From contig DANJ01000008.1 of assembly GCA_002497285.1 (NCBI GenBank), forward strand, positions 6,790 to 11,999: DNA of 5,210 bases, written 5' to 3'. Below, piece by piece: positions 1-5,210 of this stretch (the first letter of the stretch is position 1; every line of letters starts with the position of its first letter). The notes beneath the pieces were generated by a model. That model did not search any database. It was not told the origin of the DNA and was given only the letters and a program-made list of their open reading frames with translations. The stretch is from Candidatus Pacearchaeota archaeon UBA92. GTDB taxonomy: Archaea > Nanobdellota > Nanobdellia > Pacearchaeales > GW2011-AR1. Both the position numbers and the translations under genes were made by a program.

Positions 1-19
1 CGCCACGAAGCAGTCAGAA

Positions 20-60
20 AGCGGGGAAGCAAGTCATCGCAAGCTTCCCCGCTAATTTTT
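20..60 (+). terminator. Rho-independent terminator of an upstream gene
   Basis: A perfect 11-bp GC-rich inverted repeat (AGCGGGGAAGC at 20-30, GCTTCCCCGCT at 43-53) encloses a 12-nt loop and is followed by AATTTTT at 54-60. The stem and the U-tract fit an intrinsic terminator for + strand transcription. The gene it would end lies left of the window. On the opposite strand only three Ts follow the stem, so termination in that direction would be weaker. It also insulates the operon from read-through and implies that the operon has its own promoter. Confidence 0.85.
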
Positions 61-100
61 CACTTCATCCAATTTCACTGAATTTCACCCATTTTCATCA
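61..100. repeat. Four imperfect 10-bp tandem repeats
   Basis: Four consecutive 10-mers, CACTTCATCC, AATTTCACTG, AATTTCACCC and ATTTTCATCA, share a core close to AATTTCAcC. The middle two units match at 8 of 10 positions. The period is about one helical turn, so each copy would present the same DNA face, as expected of a protein-binding array. They lie directly after the terminator and well upstream of the candidate promoter. Function is unknown; accessory (arm-type) integrase sites or an operator are possibilities, and chance in AT-rich sequence is not excluded. Confidence 0.5.
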
Positions 101-104
101 CCGG

Positions 105-123
105 ATGGACACAATATGGACAC
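105..123. repeat. 8-bp direct repeat ATGGACAC, 11 bp apart
   Basis: ATGGACAC occurs at 105-112 and again at 116-123, separated by AAT. It lies just after the 10-bp repeat array and continues its near-helical periodicity. Short direct repeats of this kind occur near integration or regulator-binding sites, but the copy number here is only two. Confidence 0.45.
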
Positions 124-158
124 CAGAAATAATTAAAATTGAGGGGCAGTTAATTGCA

Positions 159-187
159 TTGAAGGCTGTATGAATAGATGATAAAAT
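159..187 (+). promoter_or_regulatory. Candidate sigma70-type promoter for the operon
   Basis: TTGAAG at 159-164 and TAAAAT at 182-187 are separated by 17 bp, the optimal spacer. They match the consensus hexamers at 4 of 6 and 5 of 6 positions. The site lies downstream of the terminator and about 115 bp before the first start codon, leaving a long 5' leader. It is the best-spaced pair I found in the leader, but AT-rich sequence yields such matches by chance. Confidence 0.35.
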
Positions 188-285
188 ACATACTGAGACA
201 GTTCATCCGCGAGAAGCAAATCCGGGCAACAAAGATAAAGCAATAGCGGATTCTGCCTCAATGCTTAGATAATTTTATTAAGAGT

Positions 286-290
286 AGGAG
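286..290 (+). promoter_or_regulatory. Ribosome binding site of the first gene
   Basis: AGGAG lies 12 nt before the ATG at 303. The spacer is a little long but usable. It is the only clear Shine-Dalgarno near this start and supports 303 over the next in-frame ATG at 372. Confidence 0.55.
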
Positions 291-302
291 CAATATAAAG
301 TA

Positions 303-920
303 ATGGCGAGAGGAAGAGTAAACGAAGATACCGAAAGATACAAGACGGAGGCTTTTGAAAAGCTTAAACGAATGTTTGGCGAAAAAGAAGTTGAGATAGA
401 ATGGGATGTTGCAAAGGGAAGCGGAGATGCTTTTAATCGGAAATTGTATTGTCCAAGATTGGACTTGGCGGTTGGTCCTTTCAACATAGATGGGCATATT
501 GAGAAAAATAACGAAAGGATAAACCAAGCAGTTAGTAGGCGCAGAATTTTGTTAGAAGATTTGTTTACACGTTCCGAAACGGACTTGGGTAATTTTGAGG
601 ATTTCTTGGCTGAGCGGAATAAAAATCCCAGATGTTTTTTGGCGATAGAATTGGAGAATTCCGGTTCCAGAAAACACATGTTGGGCGATGTCGCCAACGC
701 GTCGATTCTTGGAGCGATAGGGATAGTAGTCCCATTAAACGAAAAGAGACTGAGAGCGTTTAGGAAAATTAGAGAATACATAGTTTTTGCCACTAAGGTG
801 GGAAAATTGAAGGCCAGTTTTAACAATGTTATTCTGCTCAATAGAGAAAATTTCATGAATGTTATCTCAAGGCAATCTCGCACATTGGAAAAGAATTTAA
901 ACATAGCAACCCACTCTTAA
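303..920 (+). CDS. Unrecognised 205-aa protein, possible restriction endonuclease
   Basis: I do not recognise this family with certainty. It is soluble, highly charged, and has no signal peptide or membrane segment. Two blocks look conserved and structured: CPRLDLAVGPF around residues 50-60, and residues 111-143, a hydrophobic strand leading into E116-L-E118-N followed by a Gly/Ala-rich helix and a second strand (GAIGIVV). An acidic residue after a Pro (D54) plus a later ExE in a strand resembles the catalytic core of PD-(D/E)xK nucleases in which the lysine is replaced by Glu, as in BamHI. The 61-residue spacing between D54 and E116 is long and would need an inserted helical region, which residues 65-108 could supply. 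It is the first gene of the operon, one base ahead of vsr and upstream of a C5 methyltransferase, which is the place of a cognate type II endonuclease. Reality as a gene is near certain; the nuclease role is inference. A DNA-binding or regulatory partner is the alternative. Confidence 0.85.
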   Translation: MARGRVNEDTERYKTEAFEKLKRMFGEKEVEIEWDVAKGSGDAFNRKLYCPRLDLAVGPFNIDGHIEKNNERINQAVSRRRILLEDLFTRSETDLGNFEDFLAERNKNPRCFLAIELENSGSRKHMLGDVANASILGAIGIVVPLNEKRLRAFRKIREYIVFATKVGKLKASFNNVILLNRENFMNVISRQSRTLEKNLNIATHS

Positions 921-921
921 C

Positions 922-1359
922 ATGAAAGGCAAAGTCAAGAAACCGTGGTTCAAAAAACCTTCTCCAAAGGCATCGGAACGCATGAAGCGAGTTAAAAGCA
1001 TTGGAACTCGTTTGGAACAAGCGATGGAAAGTTTGCTCAAGGAACGGAAAGTAAAATACGAAAAACAGCCAAATTTGCGAGGTAAGCCAGACTTTAGGAT
1101 TAAGAAATCTAACGTTTTGATATTTTGTGACAGTTCGTTTTGGCATGGGCGAAGGATGAGGGAAATAACGGGCGAAGCATTTAAAAAGAACAAAGAATTT
1201 TGGGTTAACAAGTTGATGGAGAACAAAAAGAGAGACGCGAGAATAAATCGTGCATTGAGAAAAGAAGGTTGGAAAGTTTTACGTTTTTGGGATACGGAAA
1301 TTTTGAAGAATCCAAACGGGATAATTAAAAAATTGAATTTGAAAATCAAAAATGAATAG
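922..1359 (+). CDS. vsr: Very short patch repair (Vsr) DNA mismatch endonuclease
   Basis: Vsr nicks DNA 5' of the T in T:G mismatches that arise when 5-methylcytosine deaminates, and so starts repair at methylated sites. The family layout is plain: an N-terminal arm with S-x-x-M (residues 18-21) and E32, then GKPDF with catalytic D57, the strand VLIF, the FWHG motif (F73, W74, H75), KKNKEFW (88-94), an N-x-x-RD block with D105, and GWKVLRFWDTEIL (116-128). These align with E. coli Vsr E25, D51, F67-W68-H69, D97 and W115. The long start at 922 is preferred over ATG 982 because E. coli Vsr has a similar arm before the equivalent Met. At 145 aa the length is normal. Oddity: the zinc ligands of E. 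coli Vsr are absent (Arg, Arg/Met and Thr in place of H71, C73 and C117). No Shine-Dalgarno is visible; the start is 1 bp after the previous stop, and the end overlaps the methyltransferase by 8 bp, which argues for translational coupling. Confidence 0.93.
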   Translation: MKGKVKKPWFKKPSPKASERMKRVKSIGTRLEQAMESLLKERKVKYEKQPNLRGKPDFRIKKSNVLIFCDSSFWHGRRMREITGEAFKKNKEFWVNKLMENKKRDARINRALRKEGWKVLRFWDTEILKNPNGIIKKLNLKIKNE

Positions 1360-2446
1360 ACGAAAACCTACTGCCATAGATTTGTTTTGCGGTGCGGGTG
1401 GTTTAACCTTGGGTCTTAAGAAAGCCGGTTTCGAGGTAGCGGCTGGAGTCGAGTTAAAACCCGAGATAGCCAAAACTTACAAGGCAAATCATAGAAAAAC
1501 CAAATTGCTCATAAAAGACATTAGACAAGTAACCGGCAAAGAAATTTTCCGATTAACGAGTAAAAAAGAGATAGATTTGGTAGCTGGGTGTCCTCCTTGC
1601 CAGGGGTTTTCTCAGCTCACCGAAAAATACAAAAGATACGATTCCCGAAACGACCTTGTTCTTGAAATGGCAAGAATCGTCGAAGAAATAAAGCCAAAAA
1701 TGGTAATGATGGAAAATGTTCCGGGCATAGCCACTAAAGGAAAAAAGATATTGGATGCATTCGTTTATAAACTAAAGCGAATGGGCTATGTGGTAAACAC
1801 GGCCGTTTTACAGATGGCAAATTTCGGAGTACCTCAATCTAGGAGAAGATTCGTTTTAGTTGCAGGAAAGGGTTTTGAGGTTACTTTGCCCAAACCGACT
1901 CATGCCAGAAAAGTCGATGAGAAGGGCAAGTTAAAACCATGGGTTACTTTAGCGGACATCGTGAAGAGCATACCAAATCCTAAGAAGCTTTCTTACGCTA
2001 AGAAGAACGGAGGCCCTGAGAAATTCAACTGGCATGTGATAAGAGACTTGCAGGAAATCAGCATGAAGAGATTAAAAGCGATTAAGGAAGGCAACAATAG
2101 ATTGGCTTTGCCTTGCTACTTAAGACCTAAATGCCACAAAACCAAGAAAGTTGGATTTCAAAACGTTTATGGAAGATTAAGTTGGAACAATGTTTCTGGC
2201 ACGATAACGACTGGATGTACTACCCCTTGCATGGGAAGATTTGGGCATCCAACGGAGGACAGAACCATTTCAATAAGGGAAGCTGCTTTGATTCAAAGTT
2301 TTCCAATTAACTACAGATTCAAAACTAAATTCATGGATGTGGCTTGTGATTTAGTGGGTAATGCTTTGCCGCCTATATTTGCTAGGCTTGCAGGGAAAAA
2401 ATGTTTTAATGCTTTGAGAAACAATCAGGGGGCTAAAAATGGTTAA
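1352..2446 (+). CDS. DNA (cytosine-5)-methyltransferase, type II
   Basis: Transfers a methyl group from S-adenosylmethionine to C5 of cytosine in a specific DNA site, protecting host DNA from the partner nuclease. The C5-MTase motifs appear in order: motif I DLFCGAGG (residues 10-17, SAM binding), motif IV GCPPCQGFS (79-87) with catalytic C83, motif VI ENVPG (121-125) with E121, motif VIII QSRRR (162-166), motif IX around 275-315 (GRLSW to AALIQSFP), and motif X VGNALPP (335-341). All key residues are intact, so the enzyme should be active. The target recognition domain lies between VIII and IX, about residues 170-272; the recognised site cannot be read from sequence. C255, C261, H262, C289 and C293 cluster at the end of that domain. 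Length (364 aa) is typical. The ATG overlaps the vsr stop by 8 bp and has no Shine-Dalgarno, so translation probably depends on vsr. Pairing with vsr is the usual Dcm/Vsr arrangement, but this is not necessarily an orthologue of E. coli Dcm. Confidence 0.96.
   Translation: MNRRKPTAIDLFCGAGGLTLGLKKAGFEVAAGVELKPEIAKTYKANHRKTKLLIKDIRQVTGKEIFRLTSKKEIDLVAGCPPCQGFSQLTEKYKRYDSRNDLVLEMARIVEEIKPKMVMMENVPGIATKGKKILDAFVYKLKRMGYVVNTAVLQMANFGVPQSRRRFVLVAGKGFEVTLPKPTHARKVDEKGKLKPWVTLADIVKSIPNPKKLSYAKKNGGPEKFNWHVIRDLQEISMKRLKAIKEGNNRLALPCYLRPKCHKTKKVGFQNVYGRLSWNNVSGTITTGCTTPCMGRFGHPTEDRTISIREAALIQSFPINYRFKTKFMDVACDLVGNALPPIFARLAGKKCFNALRNNQGAKNG
2427..2432 (+). promoter_or_regulatory. Ribosome binding site of the GHKL ATPase gene
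   Basis: AGGGGG inside the end of the methyltransferase gene lies 6 nt before the ATG at 2439. It is the strongest internal Shine-Dalgarno in the operon and fixes the start of the ATPase gene. vsr and the methyltransferase lack such a site. Confidence 0.6.
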
Positions 2447-4430
2447 AACTTCAAAAAATAAAACTCGTCAATTGACGATGGGAATCGCAGGAGGTTTGAT
2501 TAAGCATTTAGGTTTGCAGATGTATTCTGGCGCGGTTCCCGCCATTGCTGAATTGATAGCAAACGCTTGGGATTCGATGGCAAAGAATGTTTATGTTGAA
2601 ATACCTTCTGATAAATCTTTTGAAACCACCGACAAAATAGTGGTAAAAGACGACGGACACGGAATGACATTTGAAGAATGCGAAAAGAAATATTTGTTAG
2701 TGGGAAGGGATAGACGCAAAGAAGAAGGAGATTATTCAAATAAGTTTGATAGTCTGCTTCAGAGAAAAGTAATGGCAAGGAAAGGAATTGGTAAGTTGTC
2801 AGGATTTGGAATAGCAAATCGGATTGAGATTAGAACCGTTAAAAGTGGAGAAATAACTCACTTCGCATTAGATTTCGATGCTATGACAAAAAGTGGGAAA
2901 TTCATTGAAGATTATCATCCAGAAATGCTTTCCGAAGATGGTAAGAAAACTCAAGAACCATCCGGTACAACCATTACCTTAACGCAAATAAAAATCTCTA
3001 GGGCCATAGGCGCAAATTCTTTTCGTACTGGCATGGTCAGGCGATTTACGATACTTTCAGATACTAATTTTTCCGTTTTCGTAAATGGCGAAAGACTGAC
3101 AAAATCTGAATTGGCCTTTCAATTTCGTTATCCCATAGGGTTTAATGCTTGGCAATCTGAAAATGTATCGGGGGTCGGTGAAATAAAGTGGTGGATAGGC
3201 TTTACGGAACAACCCATACCTGACGAAGATGCTAGGGGAATGGTGGTTTTTGCCAGAGGCAAGATGGCTCAAGCTCCGTGGTTCTTCGGTTTAAGCGGGG
3301 GGACATGGGGGCAGCATGGAATGCAATACATGACGGGAGAAGTCATTGCCGATCAGTTAGATTTGACGGATGGTCAGGATTTCATAGCGACTGATAGAGC
3401 CAGCAGTTTGTGGGAAGAGCCTTTACCAGCTGTATTAAAAGAGTGGGGAATAAAAAAAATAAGGGAGCACTTGGAAAAGTGGGCAGAAGCGAGAAGAAAA
3501 GCCAAAATTACTCGCCCAGAGGTTACTAAATATCTCGCTTATGCTGAAAAGTTACCCGAGAAAGAAAGAAAAATATTTAATTCGTTCGTTGACAAATTGT
3601 GTTCAATTCCTCAAATTGACAAAGATAAAGAGATTTTAGATGAATTGATTCAATTTGGTTACAATGCTTTAACCAACCATCATTTTATGGAAGTAATTAA
3701 GCAAATAAATGCTGCTTCGAGTGAGGACAGAACGAAAATCTTTGAAATTCTTTCCGAATGGGATGTCATGGAGGCGGTTATGACCGCACAAAAGGTAAAA
3801 GGGCGCGTTGAAATCATTAGGAAATTTGCGCAGATGATTGAAGACAAGATCCCAGAAAAGCCCGATATGCAGGATTATGTTGAGAAACATCCTTGGTTGG
3901 TAGATCCTTCTTGGGAATCTTTTAGACGGGAAAATAGCATCGATAGAATTTTAAAAGAAGAATTTGGCATGCCGGGAACTAACGACAAAGAAGGCAGAAA
4001 AATTCCGGATTTCTTTTGTCTGGGAGATTCCAAGACGGTTTACATTGTTGATTTAAAAAGACCCGGAGATAAAGTAGGCAAAGCAGAGCTTGACCAGATA
4101 AGAGATTATGTGCTTTATGTTAAAAAGAGAGCCGATAACGAAACGACTGATGTTTCACTAAAAAAATCCGTTATTGGTGGCTTAATTGTATGTGGACAGA
4201 TAGAAGATGACACCAAAGATTTGCGCCTCATGTTAAAAAGCATTAATGTTGATGCTACTGAATGGGGTACACTTCTTCGCATTGCGGAAACTCTTCATAG
4301 AGACTTCTTAAACGTCATTAAAGACAGGGCAAAAGAAAAATCTCCCGATGACCCACGTTTAGCACAATTGGAACAAATTGGAATAACTGGAAATTCTGCG
4401 TCCGGAGAAGTGAATACAAGCAAAAAGTAG
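2439..4430 (+). CDS. GHKL (MutL/MORC-like) ATPase fused to PD-(D/E)xK nuclease
   Basis: The N-terminal half is a GHKL ATPase like those of MutL, Hsp90, gyrase B and MORC. It shows N-box ELIANAWD (residues 38-45, with E38 and N42), G1 DDGHGM (71-76), G2 GIGKLSGFG (116-124) and G3 GTTITL (176-181). A probable S5-type transducer follows (about 200-345) with RGK (273-275), whose K275 is placed like the ATP-contacting lysine of MutL, and ends in a conserved-looking ATDR...LW...LKEWG segment. Residues about 345-475 are helical and charged, a likely linker. The C-terminal domain (about 475-625) has HPWL (484-487), IPDFF with D524, VDLK with D538 and K540, and Q553-x3-Y557. This is a complete PD-(D/E)xK core with the QxxxY element known from RecB/Cas4-type nucleases, distantly like DUF4263/Shedu. 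I infer an ATP-gated DNA clamp that cuts DNA, a candidate restriction subunit of the operon or a MutL-like partner of Vsr. The start overlaps the methyltransferase by 8 bp. ATPase call near certain, nuclease domain likely, biological role inferred. Confidence 0.9.
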   Translation: MVKTSKNKTRQLTMGIAGGLIKHLGLQMYSGAVPAIAELIANAWDSMAKNVYVEIPSDKSFETTDKIVVKDDGHGMTFEECEKKYLLVGRDRRKEEGDYSNKFDSLLQRKVMARKGIGKLSGFGIANRIEIRTVKSGEITHFALDFDAMTKSGKFIEDYHPEMLSEDGKKTQEPSGTTITLTQIKISRAIGANSFRTGMVRRFTILSDTNFSVFVNGERLTKSELAFQFRYPIGFNAWQSENVSGVGEIKWWIGFTEQPIPDEDARGMVVFARGKMAQAPWFFGLSGGTWGQHGMQYMTGEVIADQLDLTDGQDFIATDRASSLWEEPLPAVLKEWGIKKIREHLEKWAEARRKAKITRPEVTKYLAYAEKLPEKERKIFNSFVDKLCSIPQIDKDKEILDELIQFGYNALTNHHFMEVIKQINAASSEDRTKIFEILSEWDVMEAVMTAQKVKGRVEIIRKFAQMIEDKIPEKPDMQDYVEKHPWLVDPSWESFRRENSIDRILKEEFGMPGTNDKEGRKIPDFFCLGDSKTVYIVDLKRPGDKVGKAELDQIRDYVLYVKKRADNETTDVSLKKSVIGGLIVCGQIEDDTKDLRLMLKSINVDATEWGTLLRIAETLHRDFLNVIKDRAKEKSPDDPRLAQLEQIGITGNSASGEVNTSKK

Positions 4431-4454
4431 GAAAATTATTAAGGCAAATTGCAT

Positions 4455-5147
4455 ATGAAAAAACTAACTAAGCAACAAAAAGAGGAAATAGTCAAAAAAA
4501 TTCAAGAAGATAAGCCGATTTCTGATGAATTCCGATTTTTAATTCCGTTTGAAACAGAAAGAGAATATGAATTGACTTATGCCTGTAAGGAAAGAAAAGA
4601 GGATATTTTGGCGGATACTTTGAGCGTGCCGTTTCAACCAATTAAGAAGTTTGGCGAAGTGAAAGAAAATGAATGGCAAAATATGCTAATTTTCGGCGAT
4701 AACTTGCAGGCGCTGAAACATCTTTTGAAATTAAAAGAGCAAGGAAAATTAAGAAATCCCGACGGCAGAAACGGAGTAAAACTTATTTATATTGATCCCC
4801 CATTTGCGGCAGAGCAGGAGTTTAAGGGAGCAAAAGGAGAGAAAGCTTATCAAGATAAAATTGCAGGAGCAGAATTTTTAGAATTTTTAAGGAAGCGATT
4901 AATTTTCCTGAAGGAATTACTAACTGAAGATGGAAGTATTTATGTTCATTTGGATTATAGATCAACACATTATGTCAAAGTTTTGGTGGATGAAATATTC
5001 GATAAGAATAATTATAGAAATGAAATAATTTGGAGTTATTTCGTGTCAGGAAACTATCCGCGATATTTTGCAAGAAATCATGCAAATATACTCGTTTATT
5101 CAAAAAACGAAAAACCAATTTTTAATAGTCAAAAGCAGGGATTCTGA
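4455..5147 (+). CDS. Truncated type III Mod-like adenine DNA methyltransferase, probable pseudogene
   Basis: N-terminal fragment of a beta-class adenine-N6 methyltransferase of the type III Mod kind. Visible family features are the basic helical N-terminus, FGDNLQALKHLL (80-91), motif IV DPPF (114-117) in the strand LIYIDPPF, SIYVHLDYR (161-169), the helix ending in DEIF (179-182) and NEIIW (189-193), then HANILVYSK (209-217). In the beta class the SAM-binding motif I (FxGxG-like) and the rest of the fold come after the recognition domain. Here the frame ends after 230 aa, where full-length relatives usually run to 450-700 aa, so the product cannot bind SAM and should be inactive. Similarity seems to end near residue 224; the last six residues and everything downstream look foreign. 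ATG 4455 is preferred (AAGG at 4441-4444, spacing 10); a TTG at 4449 is also in frame. It follows the ATPase gene by 24 bp with no terminator between, so it may have been co-transcribed. The res gene expected downstream is not in the window. Confidence 0.85.
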   Translation: MKKLTKQQKEEIVKKIQEDKPISDEFRFLIPFETEREYELTYACKERKEDILADTLSVPFQPIKKFGEVKENEWQNMLIFGDNLQALKHLLKLKEQGKLRNPDGRNGVKLIYIDPPFAAEQEFKGAKGEKAYQDKIAGAEFLEFLRKRLIFLKELLTEDGSIYVHLDYRSTHYVKVLVDEIFDKNNYRNEIIWSYFVSGNYPRYFARNHANILVYSKNEKPIFNSQKQGF

Positions 5148-5210
5148 ACCCCCAGTAAATTTGACACTTTTTCTGCCGTTTTCCTCATCCTGAGATTTCA
5201 AAGAGCACCC
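5138..5210. other. Unrelated sequence breaking the Mod gene; possible mobile-element end
   Basis: From about 5138 the sequence no longer reads as methyltransferase in any frame. It begins with the imperfect palindrome GGGATTCTGAACCCC (5138-5152; one mismatched pair) and continues with a C-rich then T-rich stretch richer in GC than the gene before it. I see no gene in it. On the reverse strand a short open frame begins with ATG near 5186, but it is too short to judge. The end of an insertion sequence, a recombination junction of the island, or an assembly join would all look like this. No transposase is visible, so the element call is inference. Confidence 0.35.

Larger units (their letters stand above)
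1..302. other. Non-coding leader region upstream of the restriction operon
   Basis: I see no supportable gene in this stretch. It holds a terminator hairpin, a block of 10-bp repeats, a short direct repeat, a candidate promoter and the ribosome binding site of the first gene, each listed separately. A frame stays open from position 3 to the stop at 171-173, and a 22-codon mini-ORF runs 178-246. Neither has a ribosome binding site or recognisable protein sequence, and the first one reads through the terminator and the repeats. The region looks like the boundary between an upstream transcription unit and the defence operon. Confidence 0.6.

Noticed and set aside
3..173. Frame open from the left edge through 56 codons, with an ATG at 105
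   Set aside because: It reads straight through the terminator stem and the 10-bp repeats, has no ribosome binding site at the ATG, and its translation shows no recognisable protein pattern.
178..246. 22-codon mini-ORF starting ATG at 178, with an Arg/Lys/Gln-rich product
   Set aside because: No Shine-Dalgarno, very short, and it overlaps the candidate promoter. It could be a gene remnant, but nothing identifies it.
268..273. GATAAT as a second -10 element close to the first gene
   Set aside because: No acceptable -35 hexamer at 16-18 bp upstream (245-250 reads AGCGGA).
278..1349. Long open frames on the minus strand opposite the first two genes (278-904, 862-1146, 897-1349)
   Set aside because: Their products are rich in Phe, Leu and Ser, the usual antisense shadow of AT-rich, lysine-rich genes. 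The + strand frames carry real family motifs or operon spacing.
4431..4454. Possible terminator or promoter between the ATPase and the Mod fragment
   Set aside because: The 24-bp gap has no inverted repeat with a T-run and no hexamer pair; only a weak AAGG ribosome binding site is seen.
1..5210. CRISPR array, tRNA or rRNA genes
   Set aside because: No spaced identical repeats of 20 bp or more, and no tRNA T-arm/CCA pattern or rRNA-like sequence was seen on either strand by eye.

Overview
The window holds a restriction-modification / defence cluster with every recognisable gene on the + strand. The genes are AT-rich and lysine-rich and use ATG starts; TAA, TAG and TGA all serve as stops, so the code looks standard. 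The sequence supports a bacterium (or possibly an archaeon) but nothing here names a lineage.

Layout. Positions 1-302 are non-coding: a strong intrinsic terminator closing an upstream transcription unit outside the window (about 20-60), four imperfect 10-bp repeats (61-100), an 8-bp direct repeat (105-123), a candidate sigma70-type promoter (159-187) and a ribosome binding site (286-290). Then come four tightly packed genes: an unrecognised 205-aa protein with a possible D...ExE nuclease signature (303-920), a Vsr-type patch-repair endonuclease (922-1359), a cytosine-C5 DNA methyltransferase (1352-2446), and a 663-aa protein joining a GHKL (MutL/MORC/Hsp90-like) ATPase to a C-terminal PD-(D/E)xK nuclease domain (2439-4430). 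Gaps are 1 bp, then two 8-bp overlaps, so this is almost certainly one translationally coupled operon. After 24 bp follows the N-terminal part of a beta-class (type III Mod-like) adenine DNA methyltransferase (4455-5147). It stops before its SAM-binding motif, in a 60-70 bp stretch that looks unrelated to the gene.

How the genes could work together. The methyltransferase would mark host DNA with 5-methylcytosine. Vsr would nick T:G mismatches left by deamination of that base. The restriction activity has to come from another gene, and two candidates exist: the 205-aa protein and the GHKL-nuclease fusion. Coupling of GHKL ATPases to C5 methylases and Vsr in bacterial restriction systems has been described in comparative genomics (Iyer, Abhiman and Aravind, on MutL homologues in restriction-modification systems and the origin of MORC ATPases). 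The general theme is therefore known. The particular combination here, with the first-gene protein, a Vsr lacking its zinc ligands and the ATPase-nuclease fusion, is the part worth a second look.
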